DNA from: Clavibacter michiganensis subsp. tessellarius
GTDB lineage: Bacteria; Actinomycetota; Actinomycetes; Actinomycetales; Microbacteriaceae
DNA length: 64,000 nt
NCBI RefSeq assembly: GCF_021922985.1
Contig: NZ_CP040788.1
Location: 310,001-374,000 of the forward strand
Direction: 5' to 3'
Shown here piece after piece: positions 1 through 8,905 of the stretch. The notes under the pieces are model-generated. The model ran no database searches and was not told the DNA's origin. It saw nothing but the letters and a program-made list of their open reading frames with translations. A program made the position numbers and the translations under genes. The stretch's first letter is position 1; each line of letters begins with the position of its first letter.

Positions 1-1
1 C

Positions 2-952
2 ACGCAGTACCCGTTCGGGGCCGGGCACTACCTCGAGACCGGCGAGATCCTCACCGACTCCGACCTCGCCGCGCTCGCGCAGCACGACGCGATCCTGCTG
101 GGCGCGGTCGGCGGCGACCCGCGCGACGCGCGCCTCGCCGGCGGCATCATCGAGCGCGGCCTGCTGCTCAAGCTCCGCTTCGCATTCGACCACTACGTCA
201 ACCTGCGGCCGACCGCCCTGCTGCCCGGCGTCGCGTCGCCGCTCGCCGCGCCCGGGGAGGTCGACTTCGTCGTGGTCCGCGAGGGCACCGAGGGCCCGTA
301 CGCCGGCAACGGCGGCGTGCTGCGGCGCGGCACCGAGCACGAGATCGCGACCGAGGTGTCCGTGAACACGGCGCACGGCGTGGAGCGCACCGTGCGGTTC
401 GCCTTCGAGCTCGCGGAGAAGCGCGACCGCAAGCGCGTCACCCTCGTGCACAAGACCAACGTGCTGACCTTCGCCGGATCCCTCTGGCAGCGCACCGTCG
501 ACCGCGTCGCCGCCGAGCACCCGGACGTCGCGGTCGACTACCTGCACGTCGACGCGACCATGATCTTCCTGGTCACCGACCCGTCCCGCTTCGACGTCAT
601 CGTCTCGGACAACCTGTTCGGCGACATCATCACCGACCTCGCGGCGGCCATCTCGGGCGGCATCGGCCTCGCCGCGTCCGGCAACGTGAACCCCACGGGC
701 GCGTTCCCGAGCATGTTCGAGCCGGTCCACGGATCCGCGCCCGACATCGCCGGCCAGCAGAAGGCCGACCCGACCGCCGCGATCCTGTCGGTCGCGCTCC
801 TGCTCGACCACCTGGGCCTGCCCGAGGCCGCCGCGCGCGTCACGGCCGCCGTCACGGCCGACCTCGCGGCGCGCGCCGCGGGCGACGCGGCCCCCCGTTC
901 CACCGCGGAGGTCGGCGACGCCGTCATCCGCGCCCTCTCCACGAACCGCTGA
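2..952 (+). CDS. leuB: 3-isopropylmalate dehydrogenase (5' end outside window)
   Basis: Third step of leucine biosynthesis: NAD-dependent oxidation and decarboxylation of 3-isopropylmalate in the cytoplasm. The frame is open from base 2, giving 316 residues, so about 35 N-terminal residues lie upstream of the window. Visible family signatures are GAVGGDP, the substrate-binding stretch [28 protein letters not shown], and the metal-binding Asp motif SDNLFGDI followed by [12 protein letters not shown]. It lies 8 bp before ilvE, so the two branched-chain amino-acid genes are probably co-transcribed. The protein looks complete and normal at its C-terminus. Confidence 0.97.
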   Translation, partial: TQYPFGAGHYLETGEILTDSDLAALAQHDAILLGAVGGDPRDARLAGGIIERGLLLKLRFAFDHYVNLRPTALLPGVASPLAAPGEVDFVVVREGTEGPYAGNGGVLRRGTEHEIATEVSVNTAHGVERTVRFAFELAEKRDRKRVTLVHKTNVLTFAGSLWQRTVDRVAAEHPDVAVDYLHVDATMIFLVTDPSRFDVIVSDNLFGDIITDLAAAISGGIGLAASGNVNPTGAFPSMFEPVHGSAPDIAGQQKADPTAAILSVALLLDHLGLPEAAARVTAAVTADLAARAAGDAAPRSTAEVGDAVIRALSTNR

Positions 953-960
953 AGGACCCC

Positions 961-2133
961 ATGAGCACCACCAGCAGCACAGCCACCACCAGCAGCACAG
1001 CCACCACCAGCAGCACAGCCACCACCAGCAGCACCGCCGCCACCGCCTTCCCCCTCTCGTTCGAGCGGACCCCGTCGGAGCGCGCCCGCGCCGACGCCGA
1101 GCGGGAGGCGATCCTCGCGGACCCGGGCTTCGGCAAGCACTTCACGGATCACATGGTCCAGATCGACTGGACCCTCGACGCCGGCTGGCACGACGCCCGC
1201 GTCGTCCCGTACGGCCCGCTGCAGCTGGATCCGGCCGCGAGCGTGCTGCACTACGGCCAGGAGATCTTCGAGGGGATGAAGGCGTACCGCCACGCCGACG
1301 GATCCGTCTGGACCTTCCGCCCCGACCGCAACGCCGCCCGCCTCCAGCGCTCGGCCCGCCGTCTCGCGCTGCCGGAGCTGCCCACCGAGGACTTCGTCGA
1401 GTCCGTGCGGCAGCTCGTGCGCGCCGACCTCGGCTGGGTGCCGACGGCCGCCGAGCAGAGCCTCTACCTGCGCCCCTTCATGATCGCCAACGAGAGCTTC
1501 CTCGGCGTGCGCGCCGCCCAGCGCGTGGGCTACTACGTCATCGCGAGTCCGGCCGGCGCGTACTTCACGGGCGGCGTCGCGCCGGTCTCCATCTGGCTCT
1601 CCACGCAGTACTCCCGCGCCGGCAAGGGCGGCACGGGCGCCGCGAAGTGCGGCGGCAACTACGCCGCGTCGCTCCTCCCGCAGGCCGAGGCCGCGTCGCA
1701 CGGCTGCGCGCAGGTGCTCTTCCTCGACTCCGAGGAGGGCCGCTACCTCGAGGAGCTCGGCGGGATGAACATCGTCCTGGTCTACGAGGACGGCCGCCTG
1801 GTCACGCCCGACTCGGAGAGCATCCTCGAGGGCATCACGCGCGACTCCATCCTCGAGCTCGCGCGCGACCGCGGCCTCACGGTCGAGAAGCGCCGCGTCG
1901 AGCTGTCGGAGTGGGTCGACGGCGTCGCGTCCGGCGAGATCACCGAGGTGTTCGCGTGCGGCACCGCGGCGGTCATCACGCCCATCGGCCGCCTGATGGG
2001 CGAGGGCCTCGACGTCGGCGACGTCGACGCGCCCGCCGGCGAGCTGACGATGTCGCTGCGCCAGGAGCTCACCGACATCCAGTACGGCCGCATCCCGGAC
2101 CGCCACGGCTGGCTCACGCGCCTCGACGCGTAG
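961..2133 (+). CDS. ilvE: Branched-chain amino-acid aminotransferase
   Basis: PLP-dependent class IV aminotransferase that makes the last step of Leu, Ile and Val synthesis, 390 residues. The PLP lysine is K229 in GAAKCGGNYAASLLPQ; the EIFEGMKAYR and EELGGMNI motifs of the BCAT group are present. The first ~26 residues are a Ser/Thr tandem repeat (TTSSTA units) coded by an 18-bp repeat, and the family fold begins only near residue 30 (FPLSFERTPS). A start inside or after the repeat is therefore possible, but no other ATG with a better site is seen. It follows leuB by 8 bp and gives the pair an amino-acid biosynthesis context. Confidence 0.96.
   Translation: MSTTSSTATTSSTATTSSTATTSSTAATAFPLSFERTPSERARADAEREAILADPGFGKHFTDHMVQIDWTLDAGWHDARVVPYGPLQLDPAASVLHYGQEIFEGMKAYRHADGSVWTFRPDRNAARLQRSARRLALPELPTEDFVESVRQLVRADLGWVPTAAEQSLYLRPFMIANESFLGVRAAQRVGYYVIASPAGAYFTGGVAPVSIWLSTQYSRAGKGGTGAAKCGGNYAASLLPQAEAASHGCAQVLFLDSEEGRYLEELGGMNIVLVYEDGRLVTPDSESILEGITRDSILELARDRGLTVEKRRVELSEWVDGVASGEITEVFACGTAAVITPIGRLMGEGLDVGDVDAPAGELTMSLRQELTDIQYGRIPDRHGWLTRLDA
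967..1035 (+). repeat. 18-bp in-frame tandem repeat in ilvE 5' end
   Basis: The unit accaccagcagcacagcc occurs three times perfectly, followed by a fourth copy that diverges at its end. Each unit adds six residues (TTSSTA), so copy-number changes keep the reading frame. It resembles a VNTR locus. Confidence 0.9.
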
Positions 2134-2174
2134 CGCGCGCTCCCGTGCGGGCGGCCGCGCGCCGCCCGCACGGC

Positions 2175-2180
2175 TAGGGT
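2175..2180 (+). promoter_or_regulatory. -10 box of leaderless promoter
   Basis: TAGGGT lies 7 nt before the GTG start at 2188, so transcription should begin at or next to the start codon. No Shine-Dalgarno sequence is present. Confidence 0.6.
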
Positions 2181-2187
2181 CGACAGC

Positions 2188-2961
2188 GTGAAGATCGCGC
2201 GATTCAGCACCGGTGACGACCCCCGCTTCGGCATCCTCGACGAGGAGGAGGGCCACCTGGTCGTCCTCACCGGCGACCCGATGTTCAGCGGCTACCAGAC
2301 CACGGGCGAGCGCGTGCCGCTCGCCGACGCCCGGCTGCTCGCGCCCGTGATCCCGCGCTCCAAGGTCGTGGCCGTGGGCCGCAACTACGCGGCGCACGCC
2401 GCCGAGCACGGGAGCGAGGCGCCCACCACGCCGCTCATCTTCCTCAAGCCGAACACCTCGGTCATCGGCCCGGACGACGTCATCCGCCTCCCCGCCGACA
2501 GCGAGCGCGTCGAGCACGAGGGCGAGCTCGCGGTCGTCATCGGCCGGATCACGCGCGACGCCACCGTCGAGGACGCCGCCCGCTCGGTGTTCGGCTACAC
2601 GATCGGCAACGACGTGACCGCCCGCGACATCCAGCACTCCGAGAGCCAGTGGGCCCGCGCGAAGGGCTACGACACGTTCTGCCCGCTCGGCCCGTGGATC
2701 GAGACCGAGGGCGCGTTCGAGGACGCGCTCATCGAGACGCGCGTGGACGGCGAGCTCCGCCAGTCCGGTCGCACGAGCGAGATGGTGCACTCGGTGGCCG
2801 AGCTCATCGCGTTCGCCTCGCGGGTCTGGACCCTGCTGCCCGGCGACGTGATCCTCACGGGCACGCCCGCGGGCGTCGGCCCGTTCACCGACGGCCAGGT
2901 CGTCGAGGTGTCGATCGAGGGGATCGGCACGCTCTCCAACCCCGCGCGCGCCCGCGCCTGA
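2188..2961 (+). CDS. Fumarylacetoacetate hydrolase family protein
   Basis: A 257-residue FAH-fold hydrolase/isomerase. The family acts on C-C bonds of 2-oxo acids (acylpyruvase, 2-hydroxyhepta-2,4-diene-1,7-dioate isomerase and similar); the exact substrate cannot be read from sequence. Metal-binding signatures are present: VEHEGELAVVIG (the E-x-E ligands) and GYTIGNDVTARD, followed by KGYDTFCPLGPW and the C-terminal GDVILTGTPAGVG. The GTG start is chosen because a TAGGGT -10 box sits 7 nt upstream and the protein begins directly with the N-terminal domain (MKIARFST). It stands 54 bp after ilvE and has its own promoter. Confidence 0.93.
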   Translation: MKIARFSTGDDPRFGILDEEEGHLVVLTGDPMFSGYQTTGERVPLADARLLAPVIPRSKVVAVGRNYAAHAAEHGSEAPTTPLIFLKPNTSVIGPDDVIRLPADSERVEHEGELAVVIGRITRDATVEDAARSVFGYTIGNDVTARDIQHSESQWARAKGYDTFCPLGPWIETEGAFEDALIETRVDGELRQSGRTSEMVHSVAELIAFASRVWTLLPGDVILTGTPAGVGPFTDGQVVEVSIEGIGTLSNPARARA

Positions 2962-2963
2962 CC

Positions 2964-3740
2964 ATGGACCGCCCCGGCCGTGCGCTGCGCCTCGCGCTCG
3001 CGGCCGGGGCCGTCGCGATGCTGTCGGGGTGCGTCTACGACGTGTCCGACTACGGGCTCGAGACGCCGGGGCCGTCGGGCGCCGCGCCCTCCGCGTCGCC
3101 GACCGCCTCGCCCACCGCGGGCGCCGCGGAGCTCGGCCTCCCGGCGGGTTGCACGCCGGCCGACCTCGCGATCGACTGGGCGGAGCCGGAGTCGGGTCCC
3201 GCCGACGAGCTGCTCGCGGTGCGGGTCCTCACCGTGCGGATCCCGAGCGCGGGGGAGCAGCCCGGCCTCGGCTCCACCACGCAGCGCGTCACGCGCACCG
3301 ACACCGCCCTGCGGCCGGCCCTCCGCCTGCGGCTCGACGAGCGGGACGGATCCGCCGTCCCCGTCGCCGACGGCCTGGCCCCGCCGGAGACCTGGGCGGC
3401 CTTCCTCGGCGCGGACCTCCGCGACCGCGACCTCGTGGGGCCGCGGTTCGGTCGTCCCCTGCAGATCACCTCGTTCGACCCCGCGCTCGACCGCGCGGCC
3501 CGCTACGTGATCGGCTACCTCGGCTCCGCGCAGTCCGCGCACGTGACGGTGACGGGCTGCGACGGCGGCTTCCGCGGATCCGGCACCCTCGAGGGCCTCG
3601 ACCCCACGCGCTCCGCGGGCGCCGTCCTCCTGGAGTGCGGGGTGCCGCCCGGCGACCAGTACGACCGGTGGGACCTCCTCGAGCCGTACTGCGCCGACGT
3701 CGCGCCCGGCGCCGACGGCGAGGCGCAGCCCGAGCCCTAG
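2964..3740 (+). CDS. Putative secreted lipoprotein of unknown function
   Basis: A 258-residue protein with a clear lipoprotein signal: basic start MDRPGRALR, hydrophobic stretch [11 protein letters not shown] and lipobox LSGC with the acylated Cys at residue 23. A Pro/Ser/Ala-rich linker (residues ~35-55) follows, then a globular domain containing three further Cys residues that could form disulfides outside the cell. I do not recognise the domain. It starts 2 bp after the FAH gene and ends 13 bp before gltX, so it probably belongs to the same transcript as the former. Confidence 0.85.
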   Translation: MDRPGRALRLALAAGAVAMLSGCVYDVSDYGLETPGPSGAAPSASPTASPTAGAAELGLPAGCTPADLAIDWAEPESGPADELLAVRVLTVRIPSAGEQPGLGSTTQRVTRTDTALRPALRLRLDERDGSAVPVADGLAPPETWAAFLGADLRDRDLVGPRFGRPLQITSFDPALDRAARYVIGYLGSAQSAHVTVTGCDGGFRGSGTLEGLDPTRSAGAVLLECGVPPGDQYDRWDLLEPYCADVAPGADGEAQPEP

Positions 3741-3753
3741 AATCGTGACCAGG

Positions 3754-5274
3754 ATGACTGACGCAACGACCCACCCCGTGACCACCGCTTCCGGCACCGA
3801 CGTCCGCGTCCGGTTCTGCCCGTCCCCGACGGGGACGCCGCACGTCGGCCTCATCCGCACGGCCCTGTTCAACTGGGCCTACGCGCGCCACACGGGCGGC
3901 AAGCTGATCTTCCGCGTCGAGGACACCGACGCCGCGCGCGACAGCGAGGAGAGCTACGGCCAGCTCATCGAGGCGCTGCGCTGGCTCGAGATCGACTGGG
4001 ACGAGGGCGAGGGCGTCGGCGGTCCGCACGCGCCGTACCGCCAGTCGCAGCGCACCGACCTCTACCTCGACGTGATCCGGAAGCTCACCGAGTCCGGCCA
4101 CCTCTACGAGAGCTACGCGACGGCCGAGGAGATCGAGGCGCGCAACCGCGCCGCCGGCCGCGACCCGAAGATGGGCTACGACAACTTCGAGCGCGACCTC
4201 ACCGAGGCCGAGCGCCAGGCGTTCCGCGACGAGGGCCGCGCGCCCGCCCTCCGCCTCCGCGTGCCGGACACCGACCTCTCGTTCGACGACCTGGTGCGCG
4301 GCACGGTCACGTTCCCCGCCGGGTCCTTCCCCGACTTCGTGCTCGTGCGCCCCAACGGCGCCCCGCTCTACACGCTCGTGAACCCGGTCGACGACGCGCT
4401 CATGGGGATCACGCACGTGCTCCGCGGCGAGGACCTGCTCTCGTCCACGCCCCGGCAGATCGCGCTGTACCACGCGCTCATCGACATCGGCGTGGCCGAC
4501 GCCATCCCGCGCTTCGGCCACCTGCCCTACGTGATGGGGGAGGGCAACAAGAAGCTCTCCAAGCGCGACCCGGAGTCGAACCTGTTCCACCACCGCGACC
4601 GCGGCTTCATCCCCGAGGGCCTCGTCAACTACCTGGCGCTCCTCGGCTGGTCGCTCACGCACGACCGCGACGTGTTCTCGCGGATGGAGATGGTCACCGC
4701 GTTCGACGTCGCCGACGTCACGCCGGCGCCCGCGCGCTTCGACCTCAAGAAGGCGGAGTCGCTGAACGGCGACCACATCCGCCTCCTGGCGCTCGAGGAC
4801 TTCGCCCAGCGCCTGGTACCGTACCTGCAGGCGGCCGGCGTCGTCGGCGCCGAGCTCACGCACGACGAGCGGCGGATGCTCGACGCGGCCGCCCCGCTCG
4901 TGCAGGAGCGCATGCAGCTCCTCGGCGAGGCGCCTGACCTGCTGTCGTTCCTGTTCACGACGGCCGACGCGCTGCCCTACGACGACGCGGCCGTCCAGGC
5001 GCTCAAGGACGACGCCCCCTCGGTGCTCGCCGCCTCGCGCGGAGCGCTCGACGGCGTCCCGCACACGCAGTGGGACGTCGACCTCGTGCAGGAGGTGCTG
5101 CAGAACACGCTCATCACCGGCATGGGCATGAAGCCGCGCCTCGCCTACGGCCCGCTGCGCGTCGCCGTCTCCGGGCGCCGCATCTCGCCGCCGCTGTTCG
5201 AGTCGATGGTGCTGCTCGGCAAGGACGAGACCATCGCGCGCCTCGACCGCCTCGCGGGGATGCTCGGTGAGTGA
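3754..5274 (+). CDS. gltX: Glutamyl-tRNA synthetase
   Basis: Class I aminoacyl-tRNA synthetase charging tRNA-Glu; in organisms without glutaminyl-tRNA synthetase it also charges tRNA-Gln for amidation. About 506 residues. The HIGH-type motif is [10 protein letters not shown] near the N-terminus, and the KMSKS-type motif is KLSKR near residue 270, preceded by [15 protein letters not shown] at 3745 is in frame and upstream, but it lies 1 nt after the putative -10 TAGAAT (3738-3743), so the ATG at 3754 is preferred. Its last 8 bases overlap the next gene. A tRNA-Gln gene lies about 1.1 kb downstream. Confidence 0.97.
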   Translation: MTDATTHPVTTASGTDVRVRFCPSPTGTPHVGLIRTALFNWAYARHTGGKLIFRVEDTDAARDSEESYGQLIEALRWLEIDWDEGEGVGGPHAPYRQSQRTDLYLDVIRKLTESGHLYESYATAEEIEARNRAAGRDPKMGYDNFERDLTEAERQAFRDEGRAPALRLRVPDTDLSFDDLVRGTVTFPAGSFPDFVLVRPNGAPLYTLVNPVDDALMGITHVLRGEDLLSSTPRQIALYHALIDIGVADAIPRFGHLPYVMGEGNKKLSKRDPESNLFHHRDRGFIPEGLVNYLALLGWSLTHDRDVFSRMEMVTAFDVADVTPAPARFDLKKAESLNGDHIRLLALEDFAQRLVPYLQAAGVVGAELTHDERRMLDAAAPLVQERMQLLGEAPDLLSFLFTTADALPYDDAAVQALKDDAPSVLAASRGALDGVPHTQWDVDLVQEVLQNTLITGMGMKPRLAYGPLRVAVSGRRISPPLFESMVLLGKDETIARLDRLAGMLGE

Positions 5275-6262
5275 TCCCGGGGGAACCGGCGCGATCGGTG
5301 CCGCGGCGACCGGCGCGGTCCCGGACGGCGCCGGGTCCACCGCGACGGGCGACTCGTACGACGTCGTCGTCATCGGCGCCGGCCCCGCGGGCCTGTCCGC
5401 CGCGCTGAACCTCGTGCGCGCCCGGCGCCGCACGCTCGTGCTCGACAGCAGCCGTCCGCGCAACGCCGCGACGCTCATGTCGCACGGCTTCGTCACGCGT
5501 GACGGGATCTCCCCGCTCGAGCTCCGCAAGCTCGGCCAGGTCGAGGTGGAGTCGTACGACGAGGGCGAGTTCCAGCTCGCCGTCGTGCAGTCCGCGGAGC
5601 CGTCCCCGGGCGGGTTCACCATCCGGGCGAAGGGCGTGCGGCGCGCGCCCGACCGCGAGGTGCGCGCGCGCCGGATCCTGATCGCCACGGGCCTCGTGGA
5701 GACCCTGCCCGACCTGCCGAGCATCCGCGCCTACTACGGCACCGCCGTGCACAGCTGCATGGAGTGCGACGGCTACGAGAAGGCGGACGAGCCGCTCTTC
5801 CTCATCGGCGAGACCGACGACCTCGTGGAGCGCGCGCTGCTGCTCTCGCAGTGGTCGCGCGACATCATCGTCTTCACGAACGGCGTCGCGGAGATCGACG
5901 AGGCGGGGGAGCGCGGGCTCGCGTCCCTCGGCATCCGCGTCGACCGGCGTCCCGTCGCCGACATCGAGGGCGAGCGCGCGGTCATCACCGGCATCCGGAT
6001 GCAGGACGGCGCGGTCGTCCCGCGGTCCGGCGGCTTCGTGCGCCCGCGCTACTCGACGGCGCTCGACTTCCTCTCCGGGCTCGACCTCGACACGGACGAC
6101 GACGGCCACATCGCCGTCGACGCCGAGGGCCGCACCTCGCACGCGGGCGTCTACGCGGCGGGCGACAGCTCGCAGCCGGGGCCGCAGCAGCTGATCATCG
6201 CGGCCGGCTTCGGCGCGCGTGCCGCGAGCGCGATCAACCGGGATCTGCTGCCCCGCATCTGA
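5267..6262 (+). CDS. Thioredoxin-reductase-like FAD-dependent disulfide oxidoreductase
   Basis: A 331-residue flavoprotein with an N-terminal FAD-binding Rossmann motif ([14 protein letters not shown], residues ~27-40), a redox CxxC ([10 protein letters not shown], about residue 165) where thioredoxin reductases have CATCDG, and a C-terminal FAD motif ([15 protein letters not shown]). The segment that should carry the NADPH-binding GxGxxA reads [17 protein letters not shown] and lacks it. The family includes thioredoxin reductases and small-molecule dithiol oxidases, so the reductant and substrate are uncertain. A ~25-residue low-complexity leader precedes the fold. Its GTG start overlaps the gltX end by 8 bp, suggesting coupled expression. 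Confidence 0.85.
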   Translation: MSDPGGTGAIGAAATGAVPDGAGSTATGDSYDVVVIGAGPAGLSAALNLVRARRRTLVLDSSRPRNAATLMSHGFVTRDGISPLELRKLGQVEVESYDEGEFQLAVVQSAEPSPGGFTIRAKGVRRAPDREVRARRILIATGLVETLPDLPSIRAYYGTAVHSCMECDGYEKADEPLFLIGETDDLVERALLLSQWSRDIIVFTNGVAEIDEAGERGLASLGIRVDRRPVADIEGERAVITGIRMQDGAVVPRSGGFVRPRYSTALDFLSGLDLDTDDDGHIAVDAEGRTSHAGVYAAGDSSQPGPQQLIIAAGFGARAASAINRDLLPRI

Positions 6263-6317
6263 CGCGTCACGGGCCCGTCGGGCGGGCGCCGGTTTGGCGT
6301 CGATCCGGCCGATGGGC

Positions 6318-6323
6318 TACACT
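6318..6323 (+). promoter_or_regulatory. -10 box of tRNA-Gln promoter
   Basis: TACACT, 29 nt before the mature tRNA 5' end; fits the TANNNT consensus seen throughout the window. Confidence 0.5.
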
Positions 6324-6352
6324 CGACGAGGCCCGATCGCGCATCGGGACCT

Positions 6353-6424
6353 TGGGGTATGGTGTAATTGGCAACACGGAAGATTCTGATTCTTTTGTTC
6401 TTGGTTCGAGTCCAGGTACCCCAG
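6353..6424 (+). tRNA. tRNA-Gln(CTG)
   Basis: A complete cloverleaf can be drawn. Acceptor TGGGGTA pairs with TACCCCA; the D arm is GTGT/ACAC; the anticodon stem GAAGA/TCTTT closes loop TTCTGAT with anticodon CTG, which reads CAG; the T arm is CTTGG/CCAGG with loop TTCGAGT. Discriminator base G. CCA is not encoded. Confidence 0.96.
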
Positions 6425-6447
6425 CACTGAATACACAGGAAATGACG

Positions 6448-6476
6448 GGCCCGGTTAATCCGGGCCTTTTCCTTTT
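6448..6476 (+). terminator. Rho-independent terminator after tRNA-Gln
   Basis: A perfect 7-bp GC stem (GGCCCGG/CCGGGCC, loop TTAAT) followed by TTTTCCTTTT. It is one of only two terminators in the window with a real T tract; the other also follows a tRNA. Confidence 0.92.
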
Positions 6477-6568
6477 GCCTCCCCCTCCACAGCCGATGGC
6501 GTCGCGCTCTCGCCTCGGGAATCGCCGTGCACCGGCCGGGTGTCGGTCCGACGGACCATGATCGAGGC

Positions 6569-7483
6569 ATGCCGCAGCGGACGAGGGGACGACCGATCGG
6601 TCGCCCGATCGTGCTCCAGCGGTGGCTCGTCGTGGCCGGAGCGGTGGTGGCGCTGGCGACGCTCGCGGGGCTCATGGTCCCTGCGGAGTGGAGGGTCCTC
6701 ACCGCGGCGGTGTCCGCCCTCGCCGTCTTCGCCGGGGTGGTGCTGACGTGGCGCAAGACGCTCGCCGAGGAGGCGCTCCGCGCGAGGGCCGCCTCCCAGG
6801 AGGAGGTGGCGCTCCGGCGGGCGCGAGCGGACCGGGAGCGCAGCGCGATCCTCTTCGGCTACAACGTCAGCGAGCTCCTCGGCACCATCGACGGCCTGGC
6901 TCGACGACCGGCCTCGGAGCGCTCCCAGGAGATCGCCGCCGTCCGTCAGTCCGCCGCCGTGCAGTGCAAGGAGGGCGTCGGCGCGGTCGACGCTCGTGCC
7001 GCGTACTTCCGGGTGGAGGACCTCCGCGCGACCCGTCGGAGGATGACACCCGACAAGGTCGCCAGCAGCCCCGAGCGGACGGACGGCTTCACGACCGTGT
7101 TCGAGGAAGGCGGCGACGACGATCAGGATGTGTGGGATGTCCTCGACGGACGTCGGACCACGTCGTTCGTCGAGGACGTCGCGGAGTGGGAGGCCGCTCG
7201 CGCCGGCAGGCGGGGGACGCGTTCCTACGGCACGTTCATCACGGCCCGGGTCGAGGCCGGGGGCGTGGCCTTCGGCATCCTCACCGTCAACGCGGTCCGT
7301 CCCGGCAGCCTCCTGCACGAGGACAAGCTCTACGTCGCGGCCATGGCGAGGATCCTGGGCCTGGCGGAGCTGCTGTGCCTCACGACGCACGCGCACCGGA
7401 CCGCGACGGATGCCGCCGCGGGGCGCAGCGGCATGTCGGGCGTCGTGCCTATGATCGGGTACCGGCAGGAAGGCGCATCATGA
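6569..7483 (+). CDS. Two-TM membrane protein with cytoplasmic GAF-like domain
   Basis: 304 residues from the ATG at 6569. Two membrane helices (residues ~18-37 and ~43-62) are followed by an Arg/Glu/Ala-rich helix that looks like a coiled coil (residues ~63-95) and then a GAF-like domain (about 115-280) ending in YGTFITARVEAGGVAFGILTVNA and an amphipathic helix. GAF domains bind small molecules or mediate dimerisation; no catalytic output domain is visible. The gene lies directly after tRNA-Gln and its terminator, and uses more GCT, CGT and TCG codons than its neighbours, so it may have been acquired. Its stop overlaps the next start (ATGA). Confidence 0.72.
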   Translation: MPQRTRGRPIGRPIVLQRWLVVAGAVVALATLAGLMVPAEWRVLTAAVSALAVFAGVVLTWRKTLAEEALRARAASQEEVALRRARADRERSAILFGYNVSELLGTIDGLARRPASERSQEIAAVRQSAAVQCKEGVGAVDARAAYFRVEDLRATRRRMTPDKVASSPERTDGFTTVFEEGGDDDQDVWDVLDGRRTTSFVEDVAEWEAARAGRRGTRSYGTFITARVEAGGVAFGILTVNAVRPGSLLHEDKLYVAAMARILGLAELLCLTTHAHRTATDAAAGRSGMSGVVPMIGYRQEGAS

Positions 7484-7665
7484 GCGACACCATCATCTGG
7501 AGCTCCGACACCCGCGAGTTCACCCAGGTCCCGCATCCGGAGCGCCGTCGCGAGGCCATCCGGGCTGTCCTCGCCGACATCCAGGAGGACCCGCGCGCGT
7601 CGGTCCGCGTCGTCGAGGAGCGCTCGCGCGCCCGCCTCCGGTGGGCGGACCGCGCCGAGGCTTGA
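7480..7665 (+). CDS. Small coupled protein of unknown function (61 aa)
   Basis: Starts at an ATG inside the ATGA overlap with the GAF protein, with aggaagg as ribosome binding site 6 nt upstream. It codes for 61 residues, begins MSDTIIWSSDTREF and is dominated by a charged helical part (HPERRREAIRAVLADIQEDP, then RVVEERSRARLRW). No signal peptide or membrane segment. Translational coupling implies a stoichiometric partner of the upstream membrane sensor. No family recognised. Confidence 0.7.
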   Translation: MSDTIIWSSDTREFTQVPHPERRREAIRAVLADIQEDPRASVRVVEERSRARLRWADRAEA

Positions 7666-7699
7666 TCGCCGACGCCGCCCGCGGTCCCGATGGCGTGAC

Positions 7700-7743
7700 G
7701 ACGACGGCCCCGCCCGAGCATCTGCTCGAGCGGGGCCGTCGTC
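7700..7743. terminator. Bidirectional hairpin between convergent genes
   Basis: A 14-bp perfect stem (gacgacggccccgc and its complement) with a second nested 6-bp hairpin in the loop. No T tract; it sits between the ends of converging genes at 7665 and 7762. Confidence 0.6.
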
Positions 7744-7761
7744 GCGTTCAGCGGGTGCGGA

Positions 7762-8772
7762 TCAGGCGAGGCGCCCCTTCGGGGAGCTGTCGCTCGTCTT
7801 CGACGGGTCCTTCTCCACGACGTCGCCGAGGGCGTCGTCGATGCGGGTGAGGAGCTCGGCCGGGATCTTCACGCCCGAGGCCTTCACATTCTCGTGCACT
7901 TGCTCGGGACGCGAGGCGCCGATGATCGCGGACGCCACGTTCTCGTTCTGGAGCACCCACGCGACGGCGAGCTGGGCGAGCGACAGGCCGAGCTCGTCGG
8001 CGACGGGCTGGAGCTCCTGCACGCGGGTGAGCGTGTCGTCGTTCATGTAGCGCTTGATCATGTCGGCGCCGCCCTTGTCGTCCGTGGCGCGCGAGCCCTG
8101 CGGCAGGTCCTGGCCCGGCTTGTACTTGCCGGTGAGGACGCCCTGGGCGATGGGGGACCAGACGATCTGCGAGATGCCGAGGTCCTTCGAGGTCGGGACG
8201 ACCTCCTCCTCGATGACGCGCCAGAGGGCCGAGTACTGCGGCTGGTTCGAGATGAGCTGGAAGCCCAGCTCGCGGGAGAGGCCGTGCGCCTCGCGGAGCT
8301 GCTCGGGGGTCCACTCGCTGACGCCGATGTAGAGCGCCTTGCCCTGGCGGACGACGTCGGCGAACGCCTGCATCGTCTCCTCGAGCGGTGTCTCGTAGTC
8401 GTAGCGGTGGGCCTGGTAGAGGTCCACGTGGTCGGTCTGGAGGCGCTCGAGCGAGCCGTCGATCGACGCCATGATGTGCTTGCGCGAGAGGCCGGTGTCG
8501 TTGTGGCCCTTGGCGCCGGTCGGGAAGTAGACCTTCGTGAAGATCTCGAGCCCGTCGCGGTTCTCGCCCTTGAGCGCTTGCCCAAGGACCTTCTCGGCGA
8601 CGGTGTTCGCGTAGCCGTCGGCGGTGTCGAACGTGGTGATGCCGGCCTCGAGGGCGGCCTGCACGCACTGCGTGGCGGTGTCGTTCTCGACCTGCGACCC
8701 GTGGGTCAGCCAGTTGCCGTACGTGATCTCGGAGATCTTGAAGCCTGAGTTGCCTAGGTAGCGGAATTCCAT
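7762..8772 (-). CDS. Aldo/keto reductase, paralogue 1
   Basis: A 336-residue (beta/alpha)8 NADPH-dependent oxidoreductase. The catalytic tetrad is visible: Asp and Tyr in DTADGYANT, Lys in IFTKVYFP and His in YQAHRYD. The C-terminal cofactor motif IIGASRPEQ is present. It resembles AKRs of the Kv-beta/YghZ-like group acting on small aldehydes; the substrate is unknown. The ATG at 8772 has a TAGGGT -10 box (8779-8784, minus strand) 6 nt away. It is a near-copy of the gene at 8906-9916 with identical length, so it arose by tandem duplication. Confidence 0.93.
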   Translation of the reverse strand: MEFRYLGNSGFKISEITYGNWLTHGSQVENDTATQCVQAALEAGITTFDTADGYANTVAEKVLGQALKGENRDGLEIFTKVYFPTGAKGHNDTGLSRKHIMASIDGSLERLQTDHVDLYQAHRYDYETPLEETMQAFADVVRQGKALYIGVSEWTPEQLREAHGLSRELGFQLISNQPQYSALWRVIEEEVVPTSKDLGISQIVWSPIAQGVLTGKYKPGQDLPQGSRATDDKGGADMIKRYMNDDTLTRVQELQPVADELGLSLAQLAVAWVLQNENVASAIIGASRPEQVHENVKASGVKIPAELLTRIDDALGDVVEKDPSKTSDSSPKGRLA

Positions 8773-8778
8773 GTCCCG

Positions 8779-8784
8779 ACCCTA
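8779..8784 (-). promoter_or_regulatory. -10 box of leaderless promoter (AKR 1)
   Basis: TAGGGT on the minus strand, 6 nt before the ATG at 8772. Confidence 0.6.
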
Positions 8785-8846
8785 CGCCGCATCCTCTGGG
8801 TGCCCTCGGGGCTGCCGCTGTCCGCCGGGTGACCGGGAGATGGACG

Positions 8847-8881
8847 CGCGGCCCCGCCCGATGGTGTCGGGCGGGGCCGCG
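8847..8881 (-). terminator. Hairpin after AKR 2
   Basis: A 14-bp perfect stem (cgcggccccgcccg and complement), 7-nt loop, no T tract, 25 bp past the stop of the upstream aldo/keto reductase. Confidence 0.55.
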
Positions 8882-8905
8882 TGGTGGTGCGGGCGAGGCG
8901 GCGGA

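Noticed and set aside
6353..7743. Integrated prophage or island at tRNA-Gln
   Set aside because: No integrase, no repeat of the tRNA 3' end and only two genes; kept only as a possible acquired cassette.
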